A stretch of 64,000 nt of DNA from CAZEQK01 sp964514395 (GCA_964514395.1 CAZEQK010000001.1:1-64000), one strand, 5' to 3'. Counted from the first letter of the stretch, positions 24,994 through 34,123 are shown. Translations and numbers: made by a program. The notes: generated by a model from the sequence alone, not told the origin.

Positions 24994-25208
24994 GCGATTA
25001 CTTAAGGTCACTTATACAATTGTATAAAACACTTGATGAATCTAAAAATGTATTAGAAGAAGCAATCAATCAGATTGGAGTGGAAAATACAAAACAGATT
25101 AATACCCTCCCAGAGGATATACAATATCTAGTTGAAAAAGCATTGGAACTTACTCCTGAACAAAGAAAAACACTATTAAGATTCATTGAATCATTAAATC
25201 AAGAATGA
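24990..25208 (+). CDS. small hypothetical helical protein, 72 aa
   Basis: Translationally coupled (ATGA) to the 53-aa gene. Fully helical and acidic: LRSLIQLYKTLDESKNVLEE and a C-terminal repeat-like LVEKALELTPEQRKTLLRFI. No Cys, no membrane segment. The tail 'LTPEQRKTLLRFIESL' looks like a short protein-interaction helix pair. The two gene products probably act together; function unknown. Confidence 0.6.
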   Translation: MSDYLRSLIQLYKTLDESKNVLEEAINQIGVENTKQINTLPEDIQYLVEKALELTPEQRKTLLRFIESLNQE

Positions 25209-25252
25209 CATCATTCAAAACAACTTACATAATGTAACAATCATATATATAT

Positions 25253-25275
25253 AGGGCGACATAAGTCGCCCTTTC
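25253..25275 (+). terminator. terminator of the 53-aa/72-aa operon
   Basis: 8-bp stem AGGGCGAC / GTCGCCCT around ATAA, followed by TTCTTATT. Confidence 0.8.
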
Positions 25276-25393
25276 TTATTACTTTCTCGGTCCAATATTT
25301 TTTTAAGTTTTTATTAAATTGCATCTGATTCGTTTGTTGTTTGCTCTTATTTTTTATCGTAGCTAACTCTAATTCTTTTTAAGTACCCTTTGA

Positions 25394-26086
25394 TTATGAT
25401 AGTGCCTTTTCCACTGCCATTTCAGCATGAATATAGGTGGTATCAAAGAGGGGAATCTCTGTATCCTTCTGTTTCACAAGTAACCCTATTTCCGTACAGC
25501 CCAAAATGATCCCTTCGGCTCCATTACTTACTAATTGGTTCATGATACGTAAATACTCTTTTTTTGACTCTTCTTTCATTACGCCTAGCACTAGTTCTTC
25601 AAAAATAATCCGATTAACTAATTCAATATCTTCTTTATCAGGGGTCAATACCTCTAAACCATAGTTCTCTATTAAACGTCCCTTATAAAATTCCTGTTCC
25701 ATCGTATATTTTGTTCCTAGTAAGCCAATCCTTCTGATCCTTCTATCCTTAATTTTTTCAGCCGTAGCATCTGCAATATGTAGCATCGGTATCGCTATAT
25801 TTGCTTCTATCTCACTTGCAACCTTATGCATCGTATTGGTGCAAAGTATAATAAAATCAGCACCTGCCTTCTCTACGCTTTTAGCTGCTTTTTCTAAGAT
25901 ATCAGCAACCTTGTCCCATTCGCCACTACTTAAATAGGCTTCAATTTCTTCAAAGTCCACACTGTACATGACGCTTTTAGCGGAATGTAACCCACCGAGC
26001 TTTTCCTTTACTAATTCATTGATTATACGATAATATTCCATCGAGGACTCAAAGCTCATACCACCAATTAAACCAATTGTTTTCAT
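25394..26086 (-). CDS. aspartate/glutamate racemase family protein
   Basis: A cofactor-independent amino-acid racemase, 230 aa. The two catalytic cysteines are in ILCTNTMHK (about residue 83) and ILGCTEIGLL (about 195). The N-terminus KTIGLIGGMSFESSMEYYRI is the YgeA/RacX-type signature, broader-specificity racemases that can make D-amino acids for wall or biofilm control. GAGGTGAAAAG precedes the ATG. Stands alone; 185 bases of spacer on the left contain only a terminator. Confidence 0.88.
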   Translation of the reverse strand: MKTIGLIGGMSFESSMEYYRIINELVKEKLGGLHSAKSVMYSVDFEEIEAYLSSGEWDKVADILEKAAKSVEKAGADFIILCTNTMHKVASEIEANIAIPMLHIADATAEKIKDRRIRRIGLLGTKYTMEQEFYKGRLIENYGLEVLTPDKEDIELVNRIIFEELVLGVMKEESKKEYLRIMNQLVSNGAEGIILGCTEIGLLVKQKDTEIPLFDTTYIHAEMAVEKALS

Positions 26087-26234
26087 CTTTTCACCTCTAC
26101 CTAAAGTTTTTTCAATAATATCATACCATATTATGAAAAATCACTATACTTCTATCCTATCAGGGTTTACTTCATAGTGTAGATGACGGTTATACATGGA
26201 AATGATTGCAATAAAAAAGAAGATAGCAATTATT

Positions 26235-26273
26235 AAATGCCGTAGCTCTAATTGTAGAGTTCGGCATTTTTTT
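26235..26273 (+). promoter_or_regulatory. terminator-like hairpin in the leader of the GNAT gene
   Basis: Stem AAATGCCG / CGGCATTT with an inner CTCTA / TAGAG stem, followed by seven T. It is oriented rightward, yet no rightward gene precedes it, and it lies 136 bases before the GNAT start. It could be an attenuator in the GNAT leader, or a terminator of an unseen small transcript. The rest of the 26087-26408 gap shows no convincing gene. Confidence 0.45.
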
Positions 26274-26408
26274 GTTATAACAAAATAAGCCACATGTTCA
26301 TAGTATAAATCAATATCACTTCCTAATCCCCATTGAGGATAGGAATTAGGACTATCATTCCTACTAATCATTTTTTGATGTGAAGTATAAGAAAAAAGGT
26401 GGTATAAA

Positions 26409-27320
26409 ATGTCTGAGATAAGCTTTCGTTCGGCTAAAATAGAAGACCTACCTGGGATTGTTTCTTTATATCAAATAAATCCGAAACAAAAAAAATACCG
26501 ACAAATTCATGAATGGTTAAATCACCATCCCGAAATTTTTCACGTTGCTGAATATGATTCAAAGCTAATCGGAGGGGTAGCCATTCGTTTTCCACAGCCT
26601 ACAGAGGCTTGGTTATCACATAAATACATCAATAACGATTATCGAAATACAGGAATAGGCTCTAAAATGTCTGCATATGAAGAAAATTTTGTAAAGGAAA
26701 AGGGAGCGAATATCATACGATTAGCAACAATGGTTGATAACTACCCTATCCATTGGGTGATGGGGGAAAAGCTGGATTTTTATAAGCTATCTAGATGGAT
26801 GCGTTTAAGAGGCTTAACAGCAAAACCAATCTATATCAATACTTCTATCCTGCAATTTCAATCGCTTAAAAACCCAAAATTATTTTGGTACAAGGATCTT
26901 TCTACTGTTAAAGAATATATAAATAAGCATGCGGATTATTTCATGACAGATAAAATTGTCCCAGGTCGAAATGATTTAAGTATTTATGCCACATTAAACC
27001 TTGAGAATAACAATGTGGTAAGCTCCTTTAAAGCATTAGCTGTCTATGATAATGAGACAATGAAAGGTACTGCCATATTCAAAATGAATCAAAAAACAAA
27101 TGAATTAATGATTTATCAAATCTATGCAGAGCAAAGGGAATATTACCTTTTTCTAATCTATCATCTTATTCAACATGCAAAAAATAATAGGTACTATTTC
27201 TCTTTACTAGCCTCTAAACCGAACTACCCTATAAAAAATACGTTAAAATACTGGACACAATCTCCAAAGGCTTATTACCTACGACCTGATTGGTTTGTTT
27301 TTAGTAAACACCTAAACTAG
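26409..27320 (+). CDS. GNAT N-acetyltransferase
   Basis: Residues about 5-140 form the GNAT fold: SFRSAKIEDLPGIVSLYQ, then YRNTGIGSKMSAYEENFV with the acetyl-CoA-binding R/Q-x-x-G-x-G/A pattern (RNTGIGS). The C-terminal 150 residues have no recognised motif and may hold the substrate-binding half. AAGGTGGTATAAA precedes the ATG. The gene converges on the tandem glycosyltransferase with a 4-base overlap of stop codons. In a surface-glycan neighbourhood it may acetylate an amino sugar, which is inference. Confidence 0.75.
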   Translation: MSEISFRSAKIEDLPGIVSLYQINPKQKKYRQIHEWLNHHPEIFHVAEYDSKLIGGVAIRFPQPTEAWLSHKYINNDYRNTGIGSKMSAYEENFVKEKGANIIRLATMVDNYPIHWVMGEKLDFYKLSRWMRLRGLTAKPIYINTSILQFQSLKNPKLFWYKDLSTVKEYINKHADYFMTDKIVPGRNDLSIYATLNLENNNVVSSFKALAVYDNETMKGTAIFKMNQKTNELMIYQIYAEQREYYLFLIYHLIQHAKNNRYYFSLLASKPNYPIKNTLKYWTQSPKAYYLRPDWFVFSKHLN

Positions 27321-28873
27321 ATGTTAATGGTCCTTAATAAAGGTTCAGCATTTATTTTATTTTCATCACATACTTTTTTTATAATAATCCTTTTTATCGG
27401 CCAATAATTCCATCTTAAAACATATTCGTAATCAGCTTGTAGATTGAAGCTCAATATACGAGGGATACTTAAAAAATCTCCCGTCTGTAATAATCGTGCT
27501 AAATTCAACCATTCGCTTTGATACTGCCCTTCTGACATATAATCATAAGACCAACCACCAATACCTTTAAGCTTATCTGTTCTGTATATAATCGGACTAG
27601 GGGGCAGTGGTTTTTCAAAAAGACCTTTTAGACCTTCTATCTGTCTATTCACTTCCTTCCCTAAATATTTAAAGGAAGGGCGCAGACTAAATAGTTTTTT
27701 ATTTCCATACACACATAGATATTGCTTTTCATTGACTTCAGCTTCCTCCATTTTTTCTATAAAAACCTGTATCGCTTCCGGATTTAAGACTTCATTAGCT
27801 GATAAATCCATCACATACTTTCCCTTCACTAATCCTAAGGCTTGATTAACTGCGACACCCTTTCCATTGATGTGATATAGGCTAAAAATTTTATAGGGTA
27901 TTTTATTTTTATTTACAAAAGATTGGATGATATTTAAGCTTTGATCCGTTGAACGATCATTAATAATGATCAGCTCAAGCTTTTGGTAATTTTGGTGGCT
28001 AATGCTTTGTAGCGTATAAGGGAGTGTAATCTCATTATTTTGAACATAGATAATAATCGAGATTAATGGATAACCATACTTTAGCTGCCCCTTTGGCTTG
28101 ATCGAGACTGTTTTTATTTGTGAATTTTCGTCAATAATAAAAGGTTCCTTCCATTCCATTAATGCATTAGCTAAGAGGTATTTGTAAATGGGGAACCAGG
28201 CATATTTATTTGAGCTGGTAATATTACTAGTATGTCTTCGCACATACATCGTCGTTGCTGGTAAATAACTCATCTTATACTTTTTTAGTAGCTTCAATAT
28301 CGTGGCTACATCTTCATATAATCTACCCTCTGTAGGATAATTGGTATCCCAACCATTGATATCAAGAAGTGCTTTTTTAAGATAAAGACGTGAAGTTGGA
28401 ACAAAGAAATGTTGAAGCCAATCAATTCTATCAACAAAAGGAGCTCCCTTTACAATCTCATAGCTTGCTTTGTTTTGGATTTCCCAAACGCTAACATAAT
28501 CAGAATAGACGAGGGCAACCTCCTCGCTCACATGATTCATATGTTGAAAAAAATGCTGGAGTGCATCTGGATGAAGCCAATCATCCCCATCTAATTCTAG
28601 GATATACTTTCCCCTAGCGAACTGTAGTCCCTGGTTCAACACTTTGCCTTTTCCTTGATTCTGTTGAAATCTTCGATAGATGATTCTTTTATCAGGCTTT
28701 AAGTGTTGAATAATTTTTTTGCCTCCATCCGTTGATCCATCATCTAATAATAATAATTCCCAATAGGGAAATGTTTGCTGTAGTACGCTCATGATCGCCT
28801 TTACTATATATTTTCTCTCATTATGAAAGGCAAGAAGTATAGAAACAATTGGAGCCGAGCTATTATTTTGCAT
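27317..28873 (-). CDS. tandem family 2 glycosyltransferase
   Basis: Two GT-A domains in one 518-aa chain. The first (about 8-230) has VSILLAFHNERKYIVKAI, LLLDDGSTDGG and the metal-binding LDGDDWLHPDA. The second (about 270-460) keeps the fold, ISIIIYVQNNEITLPYTL and LIIINDRSTDQS, but its metal site reads MDLSANEVLNPEA where DGDD would be expected, so it may be non-catalytic. No membrane segment. GGGGGGGAAGTAAC precedes the ATG. It likely transfers a nucleotide-activated sugar to a surface polymer; donor and acceptor unknown. Confidence 0.85.
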   Translation of the reverse strand: MQNNSSAPIVSILLAFHNERKYIVKAIMSVLQQTFPYWELLLLDDGSTDGGKKIIQHLKPDKRIIYRRFQQNQGKGKVLNQGLQFARGKYILELDGDDWLHPDALQHFFQHMNHVSEEVALVYSDYVSVWEIQNKASYEIVKGAPFVDRIDWLQHFFVPTSRLYLKKALLDINGWDTNYPTEGRLYEDVATILKLLKKYKMSYLPATTMYVRRHTSNITSSNKYAWFPIYKYLLANALMEWKEPFIIDENSQIKTVSIKPKGQLKYGYPLISIIIYVQNNEITLPYTLQSISHQNYQKLELIIINDRSTDQSLNIIQSFVNKNKIPYKIFSLYHINGKGVAVNQALGLVKGKYVMDLSANEVLNPEAIQVFIEKMEEAEVNEKQYLCVYGNKKLFSLRPSFKYLGKEVNRQIEGLKGLFEKPLPPSPIIYRTDKLKGIGGWSYDYMSEGQYQSEWLNLARLLQTGDFLSIPRILSFNLQADYEYVLRWNYWPIKRIIIKKVCDENKINAEPLLRTINI

Positions 28874-28973
28874 GTTACTTCCCCCCCCATTACATAAATG
28901 ATATAAATAACTATATTAATCATATTATGTTTTCTGTGAAGCTTCGAAACGGCGAATCCCTATACTCCAATTA

Positions 28974-29025
28974 AAACAGCTTGTAAAATATCACCAATAG
29001 GTCATTTGATTTACAAGCTGTTTTT
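28974..29025 (-). terminator. long hairpin terminator
   Basis: AAACAGCTTGTAAA pairs with TTTACAAGCTGTTT across about 24 bases and is followed by a T run on either strand. Probably ends the pyruvyl-transferase gene upstream on the minus strand. The left part (28874-28973) has no gene. Confidence 0.65.
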
Positions 29026-29038
29026 CATAAACATGATA

Positions 29039-29115
29039 TTTATCTTCGGTTTTAACAAGACTCCCTCTTTAACACCGTAAGAGGGAGTTGTTTCAATCCT
29101 TAAGTCTTCTTTATC
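29039..29115 (-). repeat. dispersed palindromic repeat, family A, middle copy
   Basis: Matches the full element at 55199 except that the inner about 55 bases with the GGTTCAG/CTGAACC hairpin are absent. The CTCCCTCTT / AAGAGGGAG hairpin and both ends are kept. Confidence 0.75.
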
Positions 29116-29126
29116 ATCAATTAAAC

Positions 29127-30194
29127 TTAGAAACGTGTGAAAAATGGCTTTAATAATCGCTGATGATAGATAGCGAGTTGACGATGATAGGTTGAGATGA
29201 TTTCCTTGCGTTGCTGTGAGATATACTGCTCAAGCTGAAGAAGCTGTTGCTCTATATTGGGAGAGTCTGTTGAAATGACAAGTCTCTCAAGAGCGAGTGA
29301 CCTTGAAAAATCAAACACCTTAAACCGGTATCCAAGTGCAATAAATGGAACATCCGCCGCAACAGAAATAATATTTGGATGTAGCTTGAAGTTGATGGTA
29401 AAGCTAAAATGTTTGATTATACTTCTTAATTCGTGTTGATTGTACAGTTTGCTTGTCATTCGAACATTTTCATTATCTCCAATATGATGATACAATCTTG
29501 TGCATGCTTCTATATCCTTATCCCATACAGGATATATATATATTTTATAGCCCTTTTGAATAAGTTTTTTAACACCTGCCACTAACTCATTCTCTACCCG
29601 CAATTCATCTTCTCCAAAGATTTTATTGAGTGAGGTCCCCCAATTAATACCTATTACTTTATTAACACCAGTCCAGACGTTCGAATCCTTTGGTTCTGGC
29701 CTATAGCGATAGAGATGCAATATAAAGCCAGGATCTCCACTAATTTTTGCCTTTTTCATATTTACACCTAAATCCTTAAATAATTTATAAGTTAATGGAC
29801 CCCTTATCCCTACAGATGGGGCGTGCATGATGACTTGATTTAATTTGCTTATCGTTTTTGGATCAAACTGTTTTCTGTCTAATTTATTCTGTAACAATAA
29901 CTCCATCTCTGATTTTCCCATTCTATCAAAGCCACTTCCCCAGATATAGACCCTTTTCCCTTTTTTCAGTGCATTATATACGATATTTATGTAGTTTGGC
30001 GTTATAATTGATCCTCCACCTAAAACTACGATATCATAGGTAATTTTGTTTATATTAACATGAGGAAGTAAAGGAATAACTCGATATCCCTTTTTTTTGA
30101 GATATTTACTACTCATATCTCTAAAAAGGTGCCACATCATATCATCGCCTAGATTTTTATGTCCAATCCAACCTAGGTATAGAATTTTTTTCAT
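29127..30194 (-). CDS. polysaccharide pyruvyl transferase family protein
   Basis: N-terminal LYLGWIGHKNLGDDMMW and DIVVLGGGSIITP are typical of the CsaB/WcaK pyruvyl-transferase family; the C-terminal part has the matching second Rossmann-like half (YPVWDKDIEACTRLYHHIG, FTINFKLHPNIISVAADVPF). In bacilli such enzymes add ketal pyruvate to wall polysaccharide so that SLH proteins can bind, or modify spore polysaccharides. An SLH protein (36195) is in this window, which makes the first role plausible. 355 aa, usual length. AAAGGTGAGACGAT precedes the ATG. Confidence 0.8.
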   Translation of the reverse strand: MKKILYLGWIGHKNLGDDMMWHLFRDMSSKYLKKKGYRVIPLLPHVNINKITYDIVVLGGGSIITPNYINIVYNALKKGKRVYIWGSGFDRMGKSEMELLLQNKLDRKQFDPKTISKLNQVIMHAPSVGIRGPLTYKLFKDLGVNMKKAKISGDPGFILHLYRYRPEPKDSNVWTGVNKVIGINWGTSLNKIFGEDELRVENELVAGVKKLIQKGYKIYIYPVWDKDIEACTRLYHHIGDNENVRMTSKLYNQHELRSIIKHFSFTINFKLHPNIISVAADVPFIALGYRFKVFDFSRSLALERLVISTDSPNIEQQLLQLEQYISQQRKEIISTYHRQLAIYHQRLLKPFFTRF

Positions 30195-30330
30195 ATCGTC
30201 TCACCTTTTATTTTTTATATATTGTATGACTAATGTTTTGTAATTGCTAAATAAGAAAGTGGCTATTTGTATAAGAAATGAATACTTTATGTAGTAATGG
30301 AATGTTGTATAAATAATGGAGTGGTTCTGT

Positions 30331-31233
30331 ATGAAGAGAAAAAATAAAAGAATATTGCTATGCTACGGTAAAACACCCTATACCCCAGGACGATATTTAG
30401 AGGATGGAATAAGGCAAATCGGTATTCAGGTGGATATTGTTCAAAAAGGGGTTGATTTTAGTAGGGTAGATTTAAGTAGCCATTCAGCTGTTATCTTTAT
30501 TGAAAGTCCATCAAAGCCACCTGTACATGTAAAACATATTGATCTAGTTAAAATACCAAAGCTTTTCTGGATTCACCATGGGGAAAATCGTTTAAAAACA
30601 AATCTCGAGCTTATTGAGCGATATCAGCCAGATATGATCCTTATGGCTCACTCCTTGCAGTTAGCTAGTCATTTTTCTAAACCTGTAAAGTTTTTTCCTT
30701 TTGCAATGGCCAACCATATTTTTAATTGTTCAAAGCCGCTAAAGCAACGACCATTAGATATATCCTTTGTAGGCAGTCGAAATACAAAGATATATCAACA
30801 AAGAAACCTGTTATTAAAAAGTATGAAGGCTGCGTTTTATCGAAAATATAAAATGTCCTTTTACTCAAATGTCTATTTAGAGAAACTAGCAAAGCTCTAT
30901 TGTCATTCAAAAATCGTATTTAACCATTCTGCCGATGAATTAAAAACCATCAATATGCGTTTATTTGAAGGAATGGCTAGTGGAGCACTTATGATGACTG
31001 ATTTAGTACCAAATCAAGAAACTCTATTTATTGATAAAAAGCATTGTGTAACATTTCACGGTAAAGAGGATCTCCTTTCGAAAATAGAATACTATCTTAA
31101 AAACCCTGTACAGGCGCAGCGAATTGCAACAGCAGGCTATCAATATATGAAAAACAACCATACCTATAAAAATAGAGCATATGAATTATTACAATATATT
31201 TCCGAAGTAAACCAATCAAAGAATAGTTCATAG
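30331..31233 (+). CDS. CgeB-like glycosyltransferase
   Basis: A GT-B-type enzyme of 300 aa. N-half: RILLCYGKTPYTPGRYLE, HSAVIFIESP; C-half: LDISFVGSRNTKIYQQRN, HSKIVFNHSADELKTINMRL, FEGMASGALMMTD and YLKNPVQAQRIATAGYQY. This is the pattern of spore-maturation protein CgeB and related DUF3880 / Glyco_trans_1_2 enzymes, which decorate spore coat or other surfaces. The start ATG 30331 is chosen because GGAGTGG lies just before it. Next to a coat-like Gly/Tyr protein and read toward it. Confidence 0.8.
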   Translation: MKRKNKRILLCYGKTPYTPGRYLEDGIRQIGIQVDIVQKGVDFSRVDLSSHSAVIFIESPSKPPVHVKHIDLVKIPKLFWIHHGENRLKTNLELIERYQPDMILMAHSLQLASHFSKPVKFFPFAMANHIFNCSKPLKQRPLDISFVGSRNTKIYQQRNLLLKSMKAAFYRKYKMSFYSNVYLEKLAKLYCHSKIVFNHSADELKTINMRLFEGMASGALMMTDLVPNQETLFIDKKHCVTFHGKEDLLSKIEYYLKNPVQAQRIATAGYQYMKNNHTYKNRAYELLQYISEVNQSKNSS

Positions 31234-31348
31234 GATAATGCCTCTAAGGTAGTAAATAAATGATAAAAAATAGATATTTACCACCTTACATGTCCCCTAC
31301 TCTTTGCATAAATTATTATGAACCCTATTTTGAAAGGAGGAATATTCT

Positions 31349-31732
31349 TTGGCAAGTAATCTTTTAGAAATGCTAAAACAAATGAATAGAACTGCCCAAA
31401 ATTCTAGAGCAAGAAAATTCCTAAACAAAAGAAGAACAAGAAGACATTCTCGATATGGTAGTTATGGCTATGGGTCATTTCCTGGCTATGGTGGTGGGTT
31501 TGGCGGTGGTTATGACGGCTATGGATATAATCCAGGGTATGGTGGTAATCCAGGATACCAAGAATATGGTAGTCATAGCCCTGAATATGGTAGTGGATAC
31601 ACTGGTTATGATGGCTATGGATATGATAGCTACGGTCACGATGAGTATGATGGATACTATGGTTATGGTTATGAGAGATCAGAAAGCGCTAGTAGAGTAA
31701 ATGTTCCAGGGCGACCTCCTATAGGACCTTAA
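31349..31732 (+). CDS. Gly/Tyr-rich spore-coat-like protein, 127 aa
   Basis: AAAGGAGGAATATTC precedes a TTG start. The first 35 residues are a basic helix (NLLEMLKQMNRTAQNSRARK, then RRTRRHSR). The remaining 70 are built of YG, GYG and GYD repeats, for example FPGYGGGFGGGYDGYGY. The tail is RVNVPGRPPIGP. Composition and repeats are those of Gly/Tyr-rich spore coat and crust proteins, which become cross-linked through tyrosine. It follows the CgeB-like gene by about 115 bases. Confidence 0.7.
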   Translation: MASNLLEMLKQMNRTAQNSRARKFLNKRRTRRHSRYGSYGYGSFPGYGGGFGGGYDGYGYNPGYGGNPGYQEYGSHSPEYGSGYTGYDGYGYDSYGHDEYDGYYGYGYERSESASRVNVPGRPPIGP

Positions 31733-31733
31733 A

Positions 31734-31760
31734 AAAAGCCGGGCTAATTGTCCGGCTTTT
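31734..31760 (+). terminator. terminator of the Gly/Tyr-rich protein gene
   Basis: 9-bp stem AAAAGCCGG / CCGGCTTTT with a nine-base loop. Confidence 0.8.
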
Positions 31761-31794
31761 GACTGTGAAATACTGGACCAGATCCAGCTTAAAA

Positions 31795-32139
31795 TCACTG
31801 TTGTTTATTTATAATGTAATCCCTAATAATTTTAGGGGATAAGGCTTCATCTGTTTGTGCAGCAATATCCTTAAGCTCGGTGGTAACAGGAAGATCACTT
31901 GGTAAATGGAAGGTTTCATAGATTTCATTTTTATCTAATCCATATCCTTTTATCACCTCATCTAAAGTCATCCAACCCTTAATTTCATCTACATCCTGCC
32001 CTGTGATGGCAACCTTTGAGCCGTCAGCCTGTAGTTTCCCTGAAACCTGCCACAGCTCTGTTTCCTTAGCAATACCAATACCTATTAACAGCATTGCCAA
32101 TATAATAATTCCATATAAGAATTTCCATGTATTTTTCAT
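31795..32139 (-). CDS. small membrane-anchored protein linked to a NapH-like protein
   Basis: One membrane anchor (FLYGIIILAMLLIGIGIA) followed by about 90 residues outside the membrane. The central block WMTLDEVIKGYGLDKNEIYE resembles the short domain found at the end of some NapH-like and FMN-binding redox proteins. The ATG at 32139 follows GTGGAGG; an upstream GTG in frame is less likely. It begins 18 bases after the stop of the NapH-like ferredoxin gene and is probably its partner. 114 aa. Confidence 0.65.
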   Translation of the reverse strand: MKNTWKFLYGIIILAMLLIGIGIAKETELWQVSGKLQADGSKVAITGQDVDEIKGWMTLDEVIKGYGLDKNEIYETFHLPSDLPVTTELKDIAAQTDEALSPKIIRDYIINKQQ

Positions 32140-32157
32140 AAAATAAACCTCCACATA

Positions 32158-33057
32158 TTAATCTTTTATTGTATTATCAACTGGAGTTGATGGAATTGCT
32201 TTTCTAGGAAGTATGAATTTTAAGTCCAATGCACCCTTTGTTGGACAATAATCAACACATTCATGGCATTGATTACAATCCATTGACGCTACGTTTTTTA
32301 CATGGGCCACATCAATGTTCATTGGGCAGGATTTCGTACATATATTACAGCTAGTACATACCTGTTCATCCCTTGTAACACGCAACGGACTAATTTTCCC
32401 AATGATACCTATTGCAGCCCCAAGTGGGCAGGTATATTTACACCATGGTCTGTCTGTAAAAAGTGAAAGTATGATTACGATTCCAAGTATCACTAAGCCG
32501 CCAATAGATTCTAATTCAGTCACCTTTATTAAAGCTACAAAAGGATCATAATCTCGAAAAATTAATGTTGCATAGTAAAAAGCACCAAGAATGGCCCATA
32601 GAAGGACAAGATATTTTATATATCTTGCATACTTATCAATGAAGGATAAACCCTTTGCATGTTTTTTTAATTGCTTTTTATATTTTCTATTGATTGGCTT
32701 AATAAAAGCTAATCCCCCAAACCATTTACCCACTTTTCTGATAATGTCCTGAAGCGTACCAAATGGACAAAGCCACCCACAAAAGCCCGTTCGAAACACC
32801 AATGTGATCAGCAGGATTACAGCAAAAATGATAATATTTGAAATATGAAGATGGGATAAGGTTTTACCCTCTGTGATATAGCGATAAAGGCTCGCCAGAC
32901 CGCCAAGCGGACAATATGCCTCAGGTGAAATTGTTACAGCATCCTTTGAGGTAGTTAGTACATCCTTTATCACCAGCTGTAAAATAAAAATAAAGATAAA
33001 AGCTTGAGTCAAGTAACGAAAAATTCTTGTTTTTTGATACCATTTCTTTTTTACCAT
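32158..33057 (-). CDS. NapH-like membrane 4Fe-4S protein
   Basis: An electron-transfer protein with about five membrane spans and two 4Fe-4S clusters on the C-terminal side: CTSCNICTKSCPMN and CNQCHECVDYCPTKG. Two further Cys motifs at span ends, CGWLCPFGTLQDI and CKYTCPLGA, are signatures of the NapH/MauN/NosR family. The likely role is to pass quinol electrons to a periplasm-facing reductase or an FMN protein; no reductase gene is nearby, so the partner is unknown. 299 aa. Operon with the small anchored protein. Confidence 0.85.
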   Translation of the reverse strand: MVKKKWYQKTRIFRYLTQAFIFIFILQLVIKDVLTTSKDAVTISPEAYCPLGGLASLYRYITEGKTLSHLHISNIIIFAVILLITLVFRTGFCGWLCPFGTLQDIIRKVGKWFGGLAFIKPINRKYKKQLKKHAKGLSFIDKYARYIKYLVLLWAILGAFYYATLIFRDYDPFVALIKVTELESIGGLVILGIVIILSLFTDRPWCKYTCPLGAAIGIIGKISPLRVTRDEQVCTSCNICTKSCPMNIDVAHVKNVASMDCNQCHECVDYCPTKGALDLKFILPRKAIPSTPVDNTIKD

Positions 33058-33145
33058 ATATTCCCCTTCCTTTCTTCTATACCATATCCAAAAATAGTTA
33101 ATATCTGTTTAATAAAATATCAAGAAAGTATGGAGATTCAAAAAA

Positions 33146-33165
33146 AAACACCTTAATAGGTGTTT
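33146..33165 (-). terminator. terminator after lipA
   Basis: Stem AAACACCT / AGGTGTTT around TAAT, followed by a T run on the minus strand. Confidence 0.8.
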
Positions 33166-33166
33166 A

Positions 33167-33192
33167 GACTGTTGAAGTTTCTCACAGTCTCC
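33167..33192. repeat. dispersed repeat, family B, internally deleted copy
   Basis: GACTGT followed directly by TTGAAGTTTCTCACAGTCTCC: only the outer ends of the element at 57315-57436 remain. Lies between the lipA stop and its terminator. Confidence 0.55.
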
Positions 33193-33224
33193 AGAGTCTA
33201 GACAAAATCTACAAACTGGTGACT

Positions 33225-34088
33225 TTATATACTTACCTGCTCATCGGCATGATAGGAGGATCGAACAAGCGGTCCACTTTCACAGTGCTTAAAGCCTTTC
33301 GAGAGCGCTATTTTCTTAAATTCAGCAAACTCATCTGGATGATAATATTTTTCTACCTTTAGATGCTGCTTCGTAGGCTGTAAATATTGTCCTAATGTTA
33401 TAATATCAACATTATTTTGACGTAAATCATCCATTACTTCGATGATTTCTTCCTTTGTTTCACCTAGACCAATCATAATGCTCGATTTTGTTGGTATATC
33501 ATTCTGTAGCTCCTTAGACCTTCTTAAAAATTCAAGGGAGCGATCGTATTTAGCCTTCGAACGGACTCGATCGGAAAGTCTTCGAACTGTTTCAATATTG
33601 TGATTAAGAATATCAGGACGCGCATCCATTAAAAGCTTTAAGCTATCAAAATCACCCATGAAATCTGATGGTAATACTTCAACTGTAGTTAATGGACTTA
33701 CCCGTCTAATTGCCCTAACCGTTTCAGCAAATATAGCAGCACCGCCGTCTTTTAAATCATCTCTGGCAACACCAGTTATTACCGCATGATTAAGCCCCAT
33801 TAATTTTACAGATTCAGCTACTCGTTCAGGTTCCTGCAAATCAAGCTCAGTAGGTAGCCCTGTCTTCACTGCACAAAATCGGCAAGCTCTAGTACAAATA
33901 TCTCCTAAAATCATAAAGGTTGCCGTTTTTCTTTCAGCCCAGCACTCATGAAGATTAGGACATCTTGCTTCCTCACATACGGTATGCAGCTTCTTCTCTC
34001 GCATCATCTTTTTTATCCCATGATAATTCTCATTTGTGTTTAATTTTATTTTAAGCCACGGGTGCAATTCTCTTTCCGTTTTTGCCAT
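33225..34088 (-). CDS. lipA: lipoyl synthase
   Basis: A radical SAM enzyme that inserts two sulfurs into protein-bound octanoate to make lipoyl groups. The auxiliary cluster is bound by CEEARCPNLHEC, the SAM cluster by CTRACRFC, and the C-terminal RSSYHADE contributes the final Ser ligand. 287 aa. It sits directly after lipM (35 bases) on the same strand, so octanoyl transfer and sulfur insertion are encoded together. AAGGAGGCTGAAT precedes the ATG. Confidence 0.95.
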   Translation of the reverse strand: MAKTERELHPWLKIKLNTNENYHGIKKMMREKKLHTVCEEARCPNLHECWAERKTATFMILGDICTRACRFCAVKTGLPTELDLQEPERVAESVKLMGLNHAVITGVARDDLKDGGAAIFAETVRAIRRVSPLTTVEVLPSDFMGDFDSLKLLMDARPDILNHNIETVRRLSDRVRSKAKYDRSLEFLRRSKELQNDIPTKSSIMIGLGETKEEIIEVMDDLRQNNVDIITLGQYLQPTKQHLKVEKYYHPDEFAEFKKIALSKGFKHCESGPLVRSSYHADEQVSI

Positions 34089-34123
34089 CTATTTATTCAG
34101 CCTCCTTAGCCTTAGGTAAATGA

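Noticed and set aside
26144..26371. 75-codon minus-strand frame with a hydrophobic middle
   Set aside because: No ribosome site before its ATG, and its centre is the two-part hairpin with a T run, which better explains the sequence as a leader or terminator.
31455..31700. Met/Val-rich 81-codon frame inside the Gly/Tyr-rich gene
   Set aside because: Alternate-frame reading of the GGT/TAT repeats; no ribosome site.
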